The notes under the pieces were generated by a model that saw only the letters and a list, made by a program, of their open reading frames with translations, was not told the DNA's origin and made no database searches. A stretch of 64,000 bases of DNA from Streptomyces sp. NRRL S-340. Lineage in GTDB: Bacteria > Actinomycetota > Actinomycetes > Streptomycetales > Streptomycetaceae. Shown here piece after piece: positions 50,923 through 58,417 of the stretch. Numbering within the stretch: position 1 is the first letter of the stretch; every line of letters starts with the position of its first letter. The translations under genes were made by a program, and so were the position numbers. The DNA lies in the NCBI RefSeq assembly GCF_000720185.1, contig NZ_JOIY01000057.1, positions 1 through 64,000 of the forward strand, given 5' to 3'.

Positions 50923-51939
50923 CTGCTCCTTGCGTGCCCTGGCCCGGCTCGGCTGCACGCGCTTCGGCTCGCCCGGCATCTTCGGGTACTCGGGCGGGTA
51001 GGGCAGGTCGCCGAGGCCGTGGTCGCGTTCGTCCCGGGCGGCGAGGTCCAGCAGCCCCTCCAGCGAGAACGCGTGGTCGTCCATGTCGGCGTGCACGTCC
51101 CCGGCCTCGGCGAACCGGGCGGGCATGGTCGTGATGTCGAAGTCGCGGGGCTGGGCGACGCCGACCTCCTCCCAGCGCAGCGGCGCCGAGACGGGGGCGT
51201 GCGGGCGGGGGCGCACCGAGTAGGCGGCGGCGATGGTGCGGTCGCGGGCGGTCTGGTTGTAGTCGACGAAGATGCGGGCGCCGCGCTCCTCCTTCCACCA
51301 CTTGGTGGTCACCTGCTGCGGCATCCGGCGCTCCAGCTCCCGGCCGACCGCGATGGCGGCCCGCCGTACCTGGGTGAACGTCCAGCGGGGCTCGATGGGG
51401 ACGAAGACGTGCAGGCCGCGTCCGCCGGAGGTCTTGGGCCAGCCGCGCAGGCCGCCGAACTCCTCCAGGACGGCACGCAGTTCACCGGCGGCGCGGACGG
51501 CGTCGGCGTAGTCGGTGCCGGGCTGCGGGTCCAGGTCGATGCGCAGTTCGTCGGGGTGCTCGACGTCGTCGCGCCGCACCGGCCAGGGGTGGAAGGTGAG
51601 GGTGCCGTACTGGGCCGCCCAGACGACCGCCGCCTGCTCGGTGGGGCACATCTCGTCGGCGCTGCGGCCGCTGGGAAAGGTGATGTGGGCGGTCGGGATC
51701 CAGTCGGGCATGCCCTTGGGCGCCCGCTTCTGGAAGAACCACTCGCCGTCGATGCCGTCCGGGTAGCGCTCCAGGGTGGTGGGCCGCTCACGCAGGGCGC
51801 GCAGGATGCCCGGGGCGACCGCCTGGTAGTACCGGGCGACGTCCAGCTTGGTGTACCCGTGCTCCGGAAAGAAGACCTTGTCCGGGCTGGACAGCCTGAC
51901 GGTCCGGCCGGCCACGTCGAGTTCCACCGCATCGCCCAT
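50902..51939 (-). CDS. LigD-type polymerase/primase domain protein (NHEJ)
   Basis: A 345-residue stand-alone homologue of the LigD polymerase domain, an archaeo-eukaryotic primase-fold enzyme that fills gaps during non-homologous end joining. Visible features: LSSPDKVFFPEHGYTK at the start, the catalytic LRIDLDP with two metal-binding Asp, SGGRGLHVFVPI, and IFVDYNQTARDRTIAAAYSVR-type DNA/nucleotide contacts (in parts). It has no ligase or phosphoesterase domain; the ligase is encoded divergently at 52015. The ATG at 51939 is preferred; the ribosome binding site is weak and the GTG at 51948 is an alternative. Confidence 0.92.
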   Translation of the reverse strand: MGDAVELDVAGRTVRLSSPDKVFFPEHGYTKLDVARYYQAVAPGILRALRERPTTLERYPDGIDGEWFFQKRAPKGMPDWIPTAHITFPSGRSADEMCPTEQAAVVWAAQYGTLTFHPWPVRRDDVEHPDELRIDLDPQPGTDYADAVRAAGELRAVLEEFGGLRGWPKTSGGRGLHVFVPIEPRWTFTQVRRAAIAVGRELERRMPQQVTTKWWKEERGARIFVDYNQTARDRTIAAAYSVRPRPHAPVSAPLRWEEVGVAQPRDFDITTMPARFAEAGDVHADMDDHAFSLEGLLDLAARDERDHGLGDLPYPPEYPKMPGEPKRVQPSRARARKEQEGPAVT

Positions 51940-52014
51940 GCGAGCCACGGTAGGCGTCCCCCGCCCACCTCGCACACCGGGCGAAAGGCGCCGCCGGCGC
52001 GCAGAATCGCTGGC

Positions 52015-53085
52015 ATGGATCTTCCCGTGATGCCGCCCGTGAAGCCGATGCTCGCCAAGCCGGTGGCGAAGATCCCGCCGGGCATGCAGTACGAGGCGAA
52101 GTGGGACGGGTTCCGGGCGATCGTGTTCCGCGACGGCGCCGAGATCGAACTGGGCAGCCGTACGGGCAAGCCGCTGACCAGGTACTTCCCCGAACTGGTG
52201 GCGGCGCTCGGGGAGCGGCTGCCCGAAAGGTGCGTGCTGGACGGGGAGATCGTGATCGCCCGGGAGGGACGGCTGGACTTCGACGCGCTGACCGAGCGGA
52301 TCCACCCGGCCGACTCGCGGGTGCGGACGCTGGCCGAGCGGACCCCGTCCTCGTTCGTCGCCTTCGACCTGCTCGCGCTGGACGGCGAGTCGCTGCTGGA
52401 CGTGCCGCTGACCGACCGCAGGGCGCTGCTGGTCAGGGCGCTCCAGGGGGTGCGGGCGCCGGTGCACGTGGCGCCCGCGACGACGGACGTCGAGGTGGCG
52501 CGGCAGTGGTTCGAGCAGTACGAGGGCGCGGGTCTGGACGGGGTGATCGCCAAGCCCCTGGGACTGCGCTACCTCCAGGACGAGCGGGCCATGTTCAAGA
52601 TCAAGCACGAGCGGACGGCGGACGTGGTGGTCGCCGGCTACCGCCTGCACAAGAGCGGTCCCGTCGTCGGCTCCCTCCTGCTCGGCCTCTACGACGACCG
52701 GGGCACCCTCCAGCACGTCGGGGTGTCGGCGGCCTTCCCGATGAAGCGGCGCGCGGAGCTGATCGAGGAGCTGGCACCGCTGCGGATGGACGACACGGCC
52801 GGGCATCCGTGGGCCGCGTGGTCCCAGGAGGCGGCGCACGAGTCGGCCCGGCTGCCGGGCGCGCCGAGCCGCTGGTCGGGCAAGAAGGACCTGTCCTGGG
52901 TGCCGCTGCGGCCGGAGCGGGTGGCGGAGGTGGCGTACGACCACATGGAGAACGGGGCGCGGTTCCGGCACACGGCGCGCTTCCGGCGCTGGCGCCCGGA
53001 CCGCACCCCGAGCAGTTGCACGTACGCCCAGCTGGAGGAGCCCGTCCGCTACGACCTCGCCGAGATCCTGGGCTCCGGGCCGTGA
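52015..53085 (+). CDS. ATP-dependent DNA ligase (LigC/LigD ligase-domain type)
   Basis: A 356-residue ATP-dependent ligase. The nucleotidyl-acceptor lysine is Lys29 in EAKWDGFRA (motif I). Motif III lies around FVAFDLLALDG, motif IV at GLDGVIAKPL, and motif V at FKIKHERTADVVVAG. A C-terminal OB-fold follows and reaches the expected end. It is divergent from the polymerase-domain gene across 75 bases, so together they form a split LigD-like pair. No ku gene is visible in the window. ATG at 52015; the long open frame upstream is spurious. Confidence 0.93.
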   Translation: MDLPVMPPVKPMLAKPVAKIPPGMQYEAKWDGFRAIVFRDGAEIELGSRTGKPLTRYFPELVAALGERLPERCVLDGEIVIAREGRLDFDALTERIHPADSRVRTLAERTPSSFVAFDLLALDGESLLDVPLTDRRALLVRALQGVRAPVHVAPATTDVEVARQWFEQYEGAGLDGVIAKPLGLRYLQDERAMFKIKHERTADVVVAGYRLHKSGPVVGSLLLGLYDDRGTLQHVGVSAAFPMKRRAELIEELAPLRMDDTAGHPWAAWSQEAAHESARLPGAPSRWSGKKDLSWVPLRPERVAEVAYDHMENGARFRHTARFRRWRPDRTPSSCTYAQLEEPVRYDLAEILGSGP

Positions 53086-53169
53086 GCCGGGCGGGCCCAG
53101 CACGGCAGGGCCCGGAGGGGGCGGGAGGCGTGGCCGGGCGGGGGCCGGAAGGCGTGAGGGCCTCGCGGC

Positions 53170-54360
53170 TCAGGGGGTCATGAGGACCTTGACCGCGCCG
53201 TCCTGCTTGCGCTGGAACATCTCGTAGGCGTGCGGCGCCTCCTTGAGCGGGACCCGGTGGGTGGCGAAGTCGTCGACGCCGAGCGGGTCCTCGTCGGTGA
53301 GGTAGGGCAGGATGTCGTCGGTCCAGCGGCGGACGTTGGCCTGGCCCATGCGGATCTGGAGCTGCTTGTCGAACATGGTGAGCAGCGGCAGCGGGTCGGC
53401 CGATCCGCCGTAGACGCCCGAGAGGGAGATGGTGCCGCCGCGGCGGACCAGGTCGATCGCGGTGTAGAGGGCGGTGAGCCGGTCCACGCTGAAGCGTTCG
53501 GCCAGCGGCCCGCTCAGGGCGCGCGGCATGATCGCGGCGGTCTGCTGGACGAGCCGGGCGACGTGGCTGCCGTGCGCCTCGGTGCCGACCGCGTCGATCA
53601 CGGCGTCGGGGCCGCGCCCGTCGGTCTCGTCGTGGATCGCGGCGACCAGTTCCTTCTCGCCGTCGAAGTCGCGCAGGTCGTACGTCTGCACCCCGCGGCG
53701 CCTGGCGCGGTCCAGGCGTTCGGTGACCAGGTCCACCCCGAACACCCGTCCGGCGCCACGGGCCAGGGCGATCCGGCAGGCCATGTCGCCGATCGGGCCG
53801 AGGCCGAGCACGGCGACGGTGCCGCCGCGCGGGACGTCGGCGTAGGCGACCGCCTGCCAGGCGGTGGGCAGCACGTCGGAGAGGTACACGAAGCGGTCGT
53901 CGGCCGGGCCCTCGGGCACCTTGATCGGACCGTACTGGGCCTGCGGCACCCGCAGGTACTCGGCCTGGGCGCCCGGGACCGCCCCGTACAGGCGGGTGTA
54001 GCCGAACAGCGCGGCGCCCATGTGCTCGCTGGTGACCTGGGTGGTCTCGCACTGGGTCTGCAGACCGGTGGAGCACATGACGCAGTGGCCGCAGGAGATC
54101 TGGAACGGGACGACCACCCGGTCGCCGGGCCTGAGATTCGTCACCTCGGGGCCGACCTCCTCGACGATGCCCATCGGTTCGTGGCCGAGGATGTCGCCGG
54201 GGGTCATGAACGGGGTGAGCACCTCGTACAGGTGCAGGTCGGAGCCGCACAGCCCGGACGAGGTGATCCGGATGACGGCGTCCGTCGGCTCCTGGATCTT
54301 CGGGTCGGGGACGTCGTCCACCCGGACGTCGCGCTTGCCCTGCCAGGTCACTGCCTTCAT
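53170..54360 (-). CDS. Zinc-dependent alcohol dehydrogenase (MDR family)
   Basis: A 396-residue medium-chain dehydrogenase. The catalytic zinc ligands lie in GLCGSDLHLY (Cys) and GHEPMGIVEEVG (His-Glu). The structural zinc site is CGHCVMCSTGLQTQC (four cysteines), and the NAD(P)-binding turn is VLGLGPIGDMA. The domain layout is that of glutathione-independent formaldehyde-dehydrogenase-like and sorbitol-type enzymes, so the substrate is uncertain. It lies 110 bases downstream of the MarR gene in the same direction and may be co-transcribed with it. Confidence 0.88.
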   Translation of the reverse strand: MKAVTWQGKRDVRVDDVPDPKIQEPTDAVIRITSSGLCGSDLHLYEVLTPFMTPGDILGHEPMGIVEEVGPEVTNLRPGDRVVVPFQISCGHCVMCSTGLQTQCETTQVTSEHMGAALFGYTRLYGAVPGAQAEYLRVPQAQYGPIKVPEGPADDRFVYLSDVLPTAWQAVAYADVPRGGTVAVLGLGPIGDMACRIALARGAGRVFGVDLVTERLDRARRRGVQTYDLRDFDGEKELVAAIHDETDGRGPDAVIDAVGTEAHGSHVARLVQQTAAIMPRALSGPLAERFSVDRLTALYTAIDLVRRGGTISLSGVYGGSADPLPLLTMFDKQLQIRMGQANVRRWTDDILPYLTDEDPLGVDDFATHRVPLKEAPHAYEMFQRKQDGAVKVLMTP

Positions 54361-54470
54361 CGTGTCGCGCCCCTTCCGTCACGCTCCGGTGCCTTGACGG
54401 ACGGCCGGGTACCCGGGGCCGGACGGGCGAACCCGGACGGGGGGCCTCCGAGGGGCGGGCGCCCCCCGGG

Positions 54471-54935
54471 TCAGGGGCGTGCGGCAGCCGGTTCCGGCGG
54501 GTTGCGCAGGCCCTCGGCCGCGTCCGCGACGCGCCGGATGAGGTCGAAGAACTGGGCCTGCTCCGCCGTGCTGAGCGGGCCCAGGAAGACCTGGTTCATC
54601 CGGGCCGTGCGCACGGTGAGCCGTCGGTGGGTGCGTTCCCCCTCGTCGGTCAGGCGGAGCAGGAAGCGGCGGCCGTCCTGCGGGTCGCGGACCTTGTCGA
54701 GCAGGCCGCGGCGGCCGAGCCGGGTGATGACCTCGGCGATGGTGGACCGGTCCAGGCCCACCCGCTCCCCCACCGTGCGCTGGTCGAGTCCCGGTTCGGC
54801 GACGAGCGCGTTGAGGACCGCGAACTGGGGCGAGGTGATCTCCTCGGAGACCATCGTGTTCCACAGCAGGTAGTGGGCCTGCTGGAGCCGGCGGGCCAGG
54901 TGCCCGGGGTGCGTCGTGAGGTCCACCGCGGCCAT
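54471..54935 (-). CDS. pcaV: PcaV-type MarR family repressor of the protocatechuate genes
   Basis: A 154-residue winged-helix regulator (TSPQFAVLNAL, LDQRTVGERVGLDRSTIAEVI, wing RDPQDGRRFLLRLTDEG). It is transcribed divergently from pcaI. In S. coelicolor the orthologous PcaV represses the pca operon and is released by protocatechuate; Arg15, reported to be essential for ligand binding, is present at the same position (HLARRLQQ). GAGGAG five bases before the ATG at 54935 fixes the start. Confidence 0.9.
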   Translation of the reverse strand: MAAVDLTTHPGHLARRLQQAHYLLWNTMVSEEITSPQFAVLNALVAEPGLDQRTVGERVGLDRSTIAEVITRLGRRGLLDKVRDPQDGRRFLLRLTDEGERTHRRLTVRTARMNQVFLGPLSTAEQAQFFDLIRRVADAAEGLRNPPEPAAARP

Positions 54936-55104
54936 GTGCGCTCCTCGGGGTAGGTCTGCCGGTGCGGTCCTGCCTGGTCGCGCGTACGTCGCCGCAGCCG
55001 CGACGTCGTAGCCGCGTGGCCGTACGCACGACCTCGTACGCACATCTTGGTACACGTCTTCGCGGACACGGCTCGGCAGACCTGTCGCGGCGCCTGCCTT
55101 TTTT

Positions 55105-55124
55105 GTACGTGCACTGAACAGTAC
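55105..55124. promoter_or_regulatory. Candidate PcaV operator 1
   Basis: GTACGTGCACTGAACAGTAC, an imperfect dyad with GTAC ends, in the pcaV-pcaI divergent region and 170 bases before the pcaV start. It shares GCACTGA with the site at 55225-55240, in the opposite orientation. Confidence 0.45.
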
Positions 55125-55224
55125 CGCTCGCCTGCCCTCAGCCATTCCTGGCACGTCCCCTTTCTCGTCCCGGTCTTGACTGCTCGTCCCGCCGGTGGCA
55201 GCGTGAGGGCGCCTTTGCCGATTT

Positions 55225-55240
55225 ACTCAGTGCCCTGACT
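55225..55240. promoter_or_regulatory. Candidate PcaV operator 2, near pcaI
   Basis: ACTCAGTGCCCTGACT, 54 bases before the pcaI start, carrying the same TCAGTGC core as operator 1 in inverted orientation. Upstream TTGACT at 55176-55181 is a possible -35 for the pca operon. The rest of this 358-base region shows no gene. Confidence 0.4.
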
Positions 55241-55293
55241 ATCTGGGCTCCGGGCGGGTCGGCGTCGCTCGGCAGAGATGAGGCTTGTTTCCG

Positions 55294-56076
55294 ATGGACA
55301 AGGTGGTCGCGACGGCCGTGGAGGCGGTGGCCGACGTGCCGGACGGCGCGTCGCTCGCGGTGGGCGGTTTCGGGCTGAGCGGTGTGCCGAACGTGCTGAT
55401 CCAGGCGCTGTACGAGCGCGGCGTGGGCGGCCTGTCGGTGGTGTCGAACAACTGCGGGGCGATGGGGTCCGGGCTGGCGGTGCTGCTGGCGGCGGGCCGG
55501 ATCGCCCGGGTGACCGGCTCCTACATCGGCGCGAACAAGGAGTTCGCCCGGCAGTACCTGGCCGGTGAGCTGGAGGTCGAGCTGATCCCGCAGGGCACGC
55601 TGGCCGAGCGGCTGCGCGCGGGCGGGGCCGGGATCCCCGCCTTCTACACGCCGGCCGGGGTGGGCACGCAGGTCGCCGAGGGCGGACTGCCCTGGCGCTA
55701 CGACGGCCGCGGCGGCGTCGCGGTGGCCTCCGCGCCGAAGGAGGTCCGCGAGTTCGACGGCACCGAGTACGTGCTGGAGCGCGGCATCCGCACCGACTTC
55801 GCGCTGGTCCGGGCGGCGCGGGGCGACCGGCACGGGAACCTCGTCTTCAACAGGTCCACCCGCAACTTCAACCCGCCGGCCGCCATGGCCGGCAAGGTGA
55901 CGATCGCGGAGGTGGAGGAGCTGGTCGAGCCCGGCGCGCTGGACCCGGACGCGGTGCACCTGCCGGGGATCTTCGTGCAGCGCGTGGTCGCGCTGAGCCC
56001 TGAGCAGGCCGCCGACAAGAAGATCGAGAACCGGACGGTGTCCGTGCCCGGTGTGCGAGGGACGGTGAGCGCCTGA
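55294..56076 (+). CDS. pcaI: PcaI, 3-oxoadipate CoA-transferase subunit A
   Basis: A 260-residue class I CoA-transferase alpha subunit that, with PcaJ, activates 3-oxoadipate using succinyl-CoA. Family signature [16 protein letters not shown] is near the N-terminus, followed by [16 protein letters not shown] and the [10 protein letters not shown] region. The ATG at 55294 is ten bases after GAGG; a TTG at 55285 is too close to it. First gene of the pca operon, with its stop overlapping the pcaJ start by one base. Confidence 0.93.
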   Translation: MDKVVATAVEAVADVPDGASLAVGGFGLSGVPNVLIQALYERGVGGLSVVSNNCGAMGSGLAVLLAAGRIARVTGSYIGANKEFARQYLAGELEVELIPQGTLAERLRAGGAGIPAFYTPAGVGTQVAEGGLPWRYDGRGGVAVASAPKEVREFDGTEYVLERGIRTDFALVRAARGDRHGNLVFNRSTRNFNPPAAMAGKVTIAEVEELVEPGALDPDAVHLPGIFVQRVVALSPEQAADKKIENRTVSVPGVRGTVSA

Positions 56077-56720
56077 TGGCGTGGACACGTGAGGAGATGG
56101 CCGCCCGTGCGGCGCGCGAGCTGCGGGACGGGCAGTACGTCAACCTGGGCATCGGGCTGCCGACGCTGATCCCGAACCACCTGCCGCCGGGCGTGGAGGT
56201 GGTCCTGGAGTCGGAGAACGGCATCCTGGGCACCGGCCCCTACCCGGCCGAGGACCAGGTCGATCCGGACCTGATCAACGCGGGCAAGGAGACCGTCACG
56301 GTCCTGCCGGGCGCCTCGTTCTTCGACTCGGCGCTGTCCTTCGCGATGATCCGCGGCGGCCACATCGACGTCGCCGTGCTCGGCGCCATGCAGGTCTCGC
56401 GGACCGGCGACCTGGCGAACTGGGCCGTCCCGGGCAGGATGGTCACCGGGATCGGCGGGGCGATGGACCTCGTGCACGGTGCCCGCACGGTCGTCGTCGT
56501 GATGACGCACACGGCCAAGGACGGTTCCCCGAAGATCGTCCGAGAGTGCACGCTGCCGCTGACCGGCAAGCGCTGCGTGCACCGGATCATCACCGACCTC
56601 GGCGTCCTGGACGTCACCGGTGACGGACTCGTGCTCGCGGAGACCGCGCCCGGCGTCAGCGCCGAGGAGGTCGTCCGCAGGACCGACGCCGAACTGACCG
56701 TCGCGGAGGGCTGCGAGTGA
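56076..56720 (+). CDS. pcaJ: PcaJ, 3-oxoadipate CoA-transferase subunit B
   Basis: A 214-residue beta subunit of the same enzyme. The catalytic glutamate lies in [13 protein letters not shown], and [12 protein letters not shown] opens the fold. The ATG overlaps the pcaI stop (TGATG), typical of subunits made in equal amounts. The stop overlaps the GTG of the pcaF remnant by four bases (GTGA), showing that the original operon order was pcaI-J-F. Full length and apparently intact. Confidence 0.93.
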   Translation: MAWTREEMAARAARELRDGQYVNLGIGLPTLIPNHLPPGVEVVLESENGILGTGPYPAEDQVDPDLINAGKETVTVLPGASFFDSALSFAMIRGGHIDVAVLGAMQVSRTGDLANWAVPGRMVTGIGGAMDLVHGARTVVVVMTHTAKDGSPKIVRECTLPLTGKRCVHRIITDLGVLDVTGDGLVLAETAPGVSAEEVVRRTDAELTVAEGCE

Positions 56721-56965
56721 AGGACGTCCGCCCGGTCGACGCCGCGCGCACCCCGTCCGGCAAGGACGACGGAGCCCTCGCGGGCGCGCGCCCGGACGAC
56801 CCGGCCGCCCACGCCCTGCGCGCACTCCTCACCCGGACACCCGGCCCGGACCCGGCCCGGATCGACGGCGTCCGTCCCGGCAACGCCGACGGCGCCGGCG
56901 AGGAGAACCGCAACGCCGTCCGCGTGGCCGCGCCGCCCGCCGGGGCCCTTCGTCCGGAGCTGTGA
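56717..56965 (+). pseudogene. pcaF: Decayed N-terminal remnant of pcaF (3-oxoadipyl-CoA thiolase)
   Basis: An 82-codon frame that starts at the proper thiolase position (GTGA overlap with pcaJ) and keeps recognisable PcaF sequence: VDAARTPSGK, GALAGARPDDPAAHAL and GNADGAGEENRN. In active thiolases this is followed by about 320 more residues with the catalytic Cys, His and Cys; all are missing here. Many hydrophobic positions have become Pro or Ala (for example VAAPPAGALRP), so selection seems relaxed. The last step to succinyl-CoA and acetyl-CoA would need a thiolase encoded elsewhere. The stop lies in the hairpin at 56963-56999. Confidence 0.8.
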
Positions 56966-56999
56966 GAGTTCCGGACTCCCGTTCCGTCCGGAACTCTCA
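56963..56999. terminator. Perfect hairpin between the pcaF remnant and pcaH
   Basis: Perfect 14-bp arms TGAGAGTTCCGGAC and GTCCGGAACTCTCA with a 9-base loop, starting with the remnant's TGA and ending 20 bases before the pcaH start codon. A related GTCCGGAGCT occurs just upstream at 56952. It may be an attenuator or mRNA processing site inside the operon, or a scar of the deletion that removed pcaF. Confidence 0.6.
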
Positions 57000-57019
57000 A
57001 GGAAGCGCCAGGTACCCGC

Positions 57020-57793
57020 ATGACCCTCACCCAGCACGACATCGACCAGGAGATCGCGGCCGAACACGCCGCGTACGAGGAGCGGCTCGCCGCCGGCGCA
57101 CCGGCCGAGCACCATCCGTGCCGCGACTACGCGCCCTACCGCTCCTCGGTGCTGCGCCACCCCCGCCGGCCGCTGGTCGCCATCGACGTCGGCAAGGACC
57201 CGGAGCTGGTGGAGCTGACCTCGCCCGCCTTCGGCGAACGGGACGTCACCGAGACCGACAACGACCTCACCCGGCAGCACACCGGGGAGCCGGTCGGGGA
57301 ACGGATCACCGTGTCGGGCCGGCTCCTCGACCGGGCCGGCCGCCCGGTGCGCGGCCAGCTCGTCGAGATCTGGCAGGCCAACTCCGCGGGCCGCTACGCC
57401 CACCGGCGCGAGCAGCACGACGCCCCGCTCGACCCCAACTTCACGGGCGTCGGCCGCACCCTGACCGACGCCGAGGGCCGCTACCACTTCACCACCGTCC
57501 AGCCGGGCCCCTACCCGTGGCGCAATCACGTCAACGCCTGGCGGCCCGCGCACATCCACTTCTCCGTCTTCGGCTCGGCCTTCACCCAGCGGCTCGTGAC
57601 GCAGATGTACTTCCCGAACGACCCGCTCTTCCCCTACGACCCGATCCTGCAGTCCGTGACGGACGACGCCGCCCGGCAGCGGCTGGTCGCCGCCTACGAC
57701 CACAGCCTGTCGGTACCGGAGTTCTCGCTCGGCTACCACTGGGACATCGTGCTGGACGGCCCGGCCGCCACCTGGCTCGAAGAAGGACGCTGA
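57020..57793 (+). CDS. pcaH: PcaH, protocatechuate 3,4-dioxygenase beta subunit
   Basis: A 257-residue intradiol dioxygenase subunit that carries the ferric iron and opens the protocatechuate ring. The four iron ligands can be read as Tyr126 (AGRYAH), Tyr165 (PGPYPW), His178 and His180 (RPAHIHF). Length is normal. ATG start at 57020 with a moderate AGG-containing ribosome binding site after the hairpin. Followed six bases later by pcaG. Confidence 0.95.
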   Translation: MTLTQHDIDQEIAAEHAAYEERLAAGAPAEHHPCRDYAPYRSSVLRHPRRPLVAIDVGKDPELVELTSPAFGERDVTETDNDLTRQHTGEPVGERITVSGRLLDRAGRPVRGQLVEIWQANSAGRYAHRREQHDAPLDPNFTGVGRTLTDAEGRYHFTTVQPGPYPWRNHVNAWRPAHIHFSVFGSAFTQRLVTQMYFPNDPLFPYDPILQSVTDDAARQRLVAAYDHSLSVPEFSLGYHWDIVLDGPAATWLEEGR

Positions 57794-57799
57794 CCTGCC

Positions 57800-58417
57800 A
57801 TGACGAAGACCGGCACGAGCGGCCCCGAGGGCGTCGCGCAGGGCCTGCCGCCCACGCCGTCGCAGACCGTGGGACCCTTCTACGGCTATGCCCTGCCCTT
57901 CCGCGGCGGCGAGGACATCGCGCCCGCCGGACATCCGGACACGGTCACCGTGCACGGCCACGTGTACGACGGCGAGGGGCGTCCGCTGCCCGACGCGCTG
58001 GTGGAGCTGTGGGGGCCGGACCCGGCCGGCGAGCTGCCCGCCGTCGACGGCTCCATGCGGCGCGACGCGGCCTCCGGCGGGTTCCTCGGCCGCAACGGCG
58101 TGGAGTTCACCGGCTTCGGACGGATCCAGACCGACGCGGACGGCCACTGGTACGCACGGACCCTGCGGCCGGGCGCGCGCGGGCGAAACGCCCCGTACAT
58201 CAGTGTGTGCCTGTTCGCGCGCGGCCTGCTGGTCCACCTGTTCACCCGGATCTACCTGCCCGGCGACCGCGCCGCCCTGGCCGCCGATCCGCTGCTCGCC
58301 CGGCTGGACGAGGAGCGGCGCGCCACACTGATCGCGGCGCGGGAGGACAGCGGGGCGTACCGTTTCGACATCCGCCTTCAGGGCGAGGGCGAGACGGTCT
58401 TCCTGGAGTTCCGGTGA
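57800..58417 (+). CDS. pcaG: PcaG, protocatechuate 3,4-dioxygenase alpha subunit
   Basis: A 205-residue subunit that completes the dioxygenase. It has the same fold as PcaH but lacks the iron ligands, as expected (the HxH position reads ISVCLFARGLL). N-terminal LPPTPSQTVGPFYGYALPF is the family opening. GAAGGA lies ahead of the ATG. Its stop overlaps the pcaB GTG by four bases. Confidence 0.94.
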   Translation: MTKTGTSGPEGVAQGLPPTPSQTVGPFYGYALPFRGGEDIAPAGHPDTVTVHGHVYDGEGRPLPDALVELWGPDPAGELPAVDGSMRRDAASGGFLGRNGVEFTGFGRIQTDADGHWYARTLRPGARGRNAPYISVCLFARGLLVHLFTRIYLPGDRAALAADPLLARLDEERRATLIAAREDSGAYRFDIRLQGEGETVFLEFR

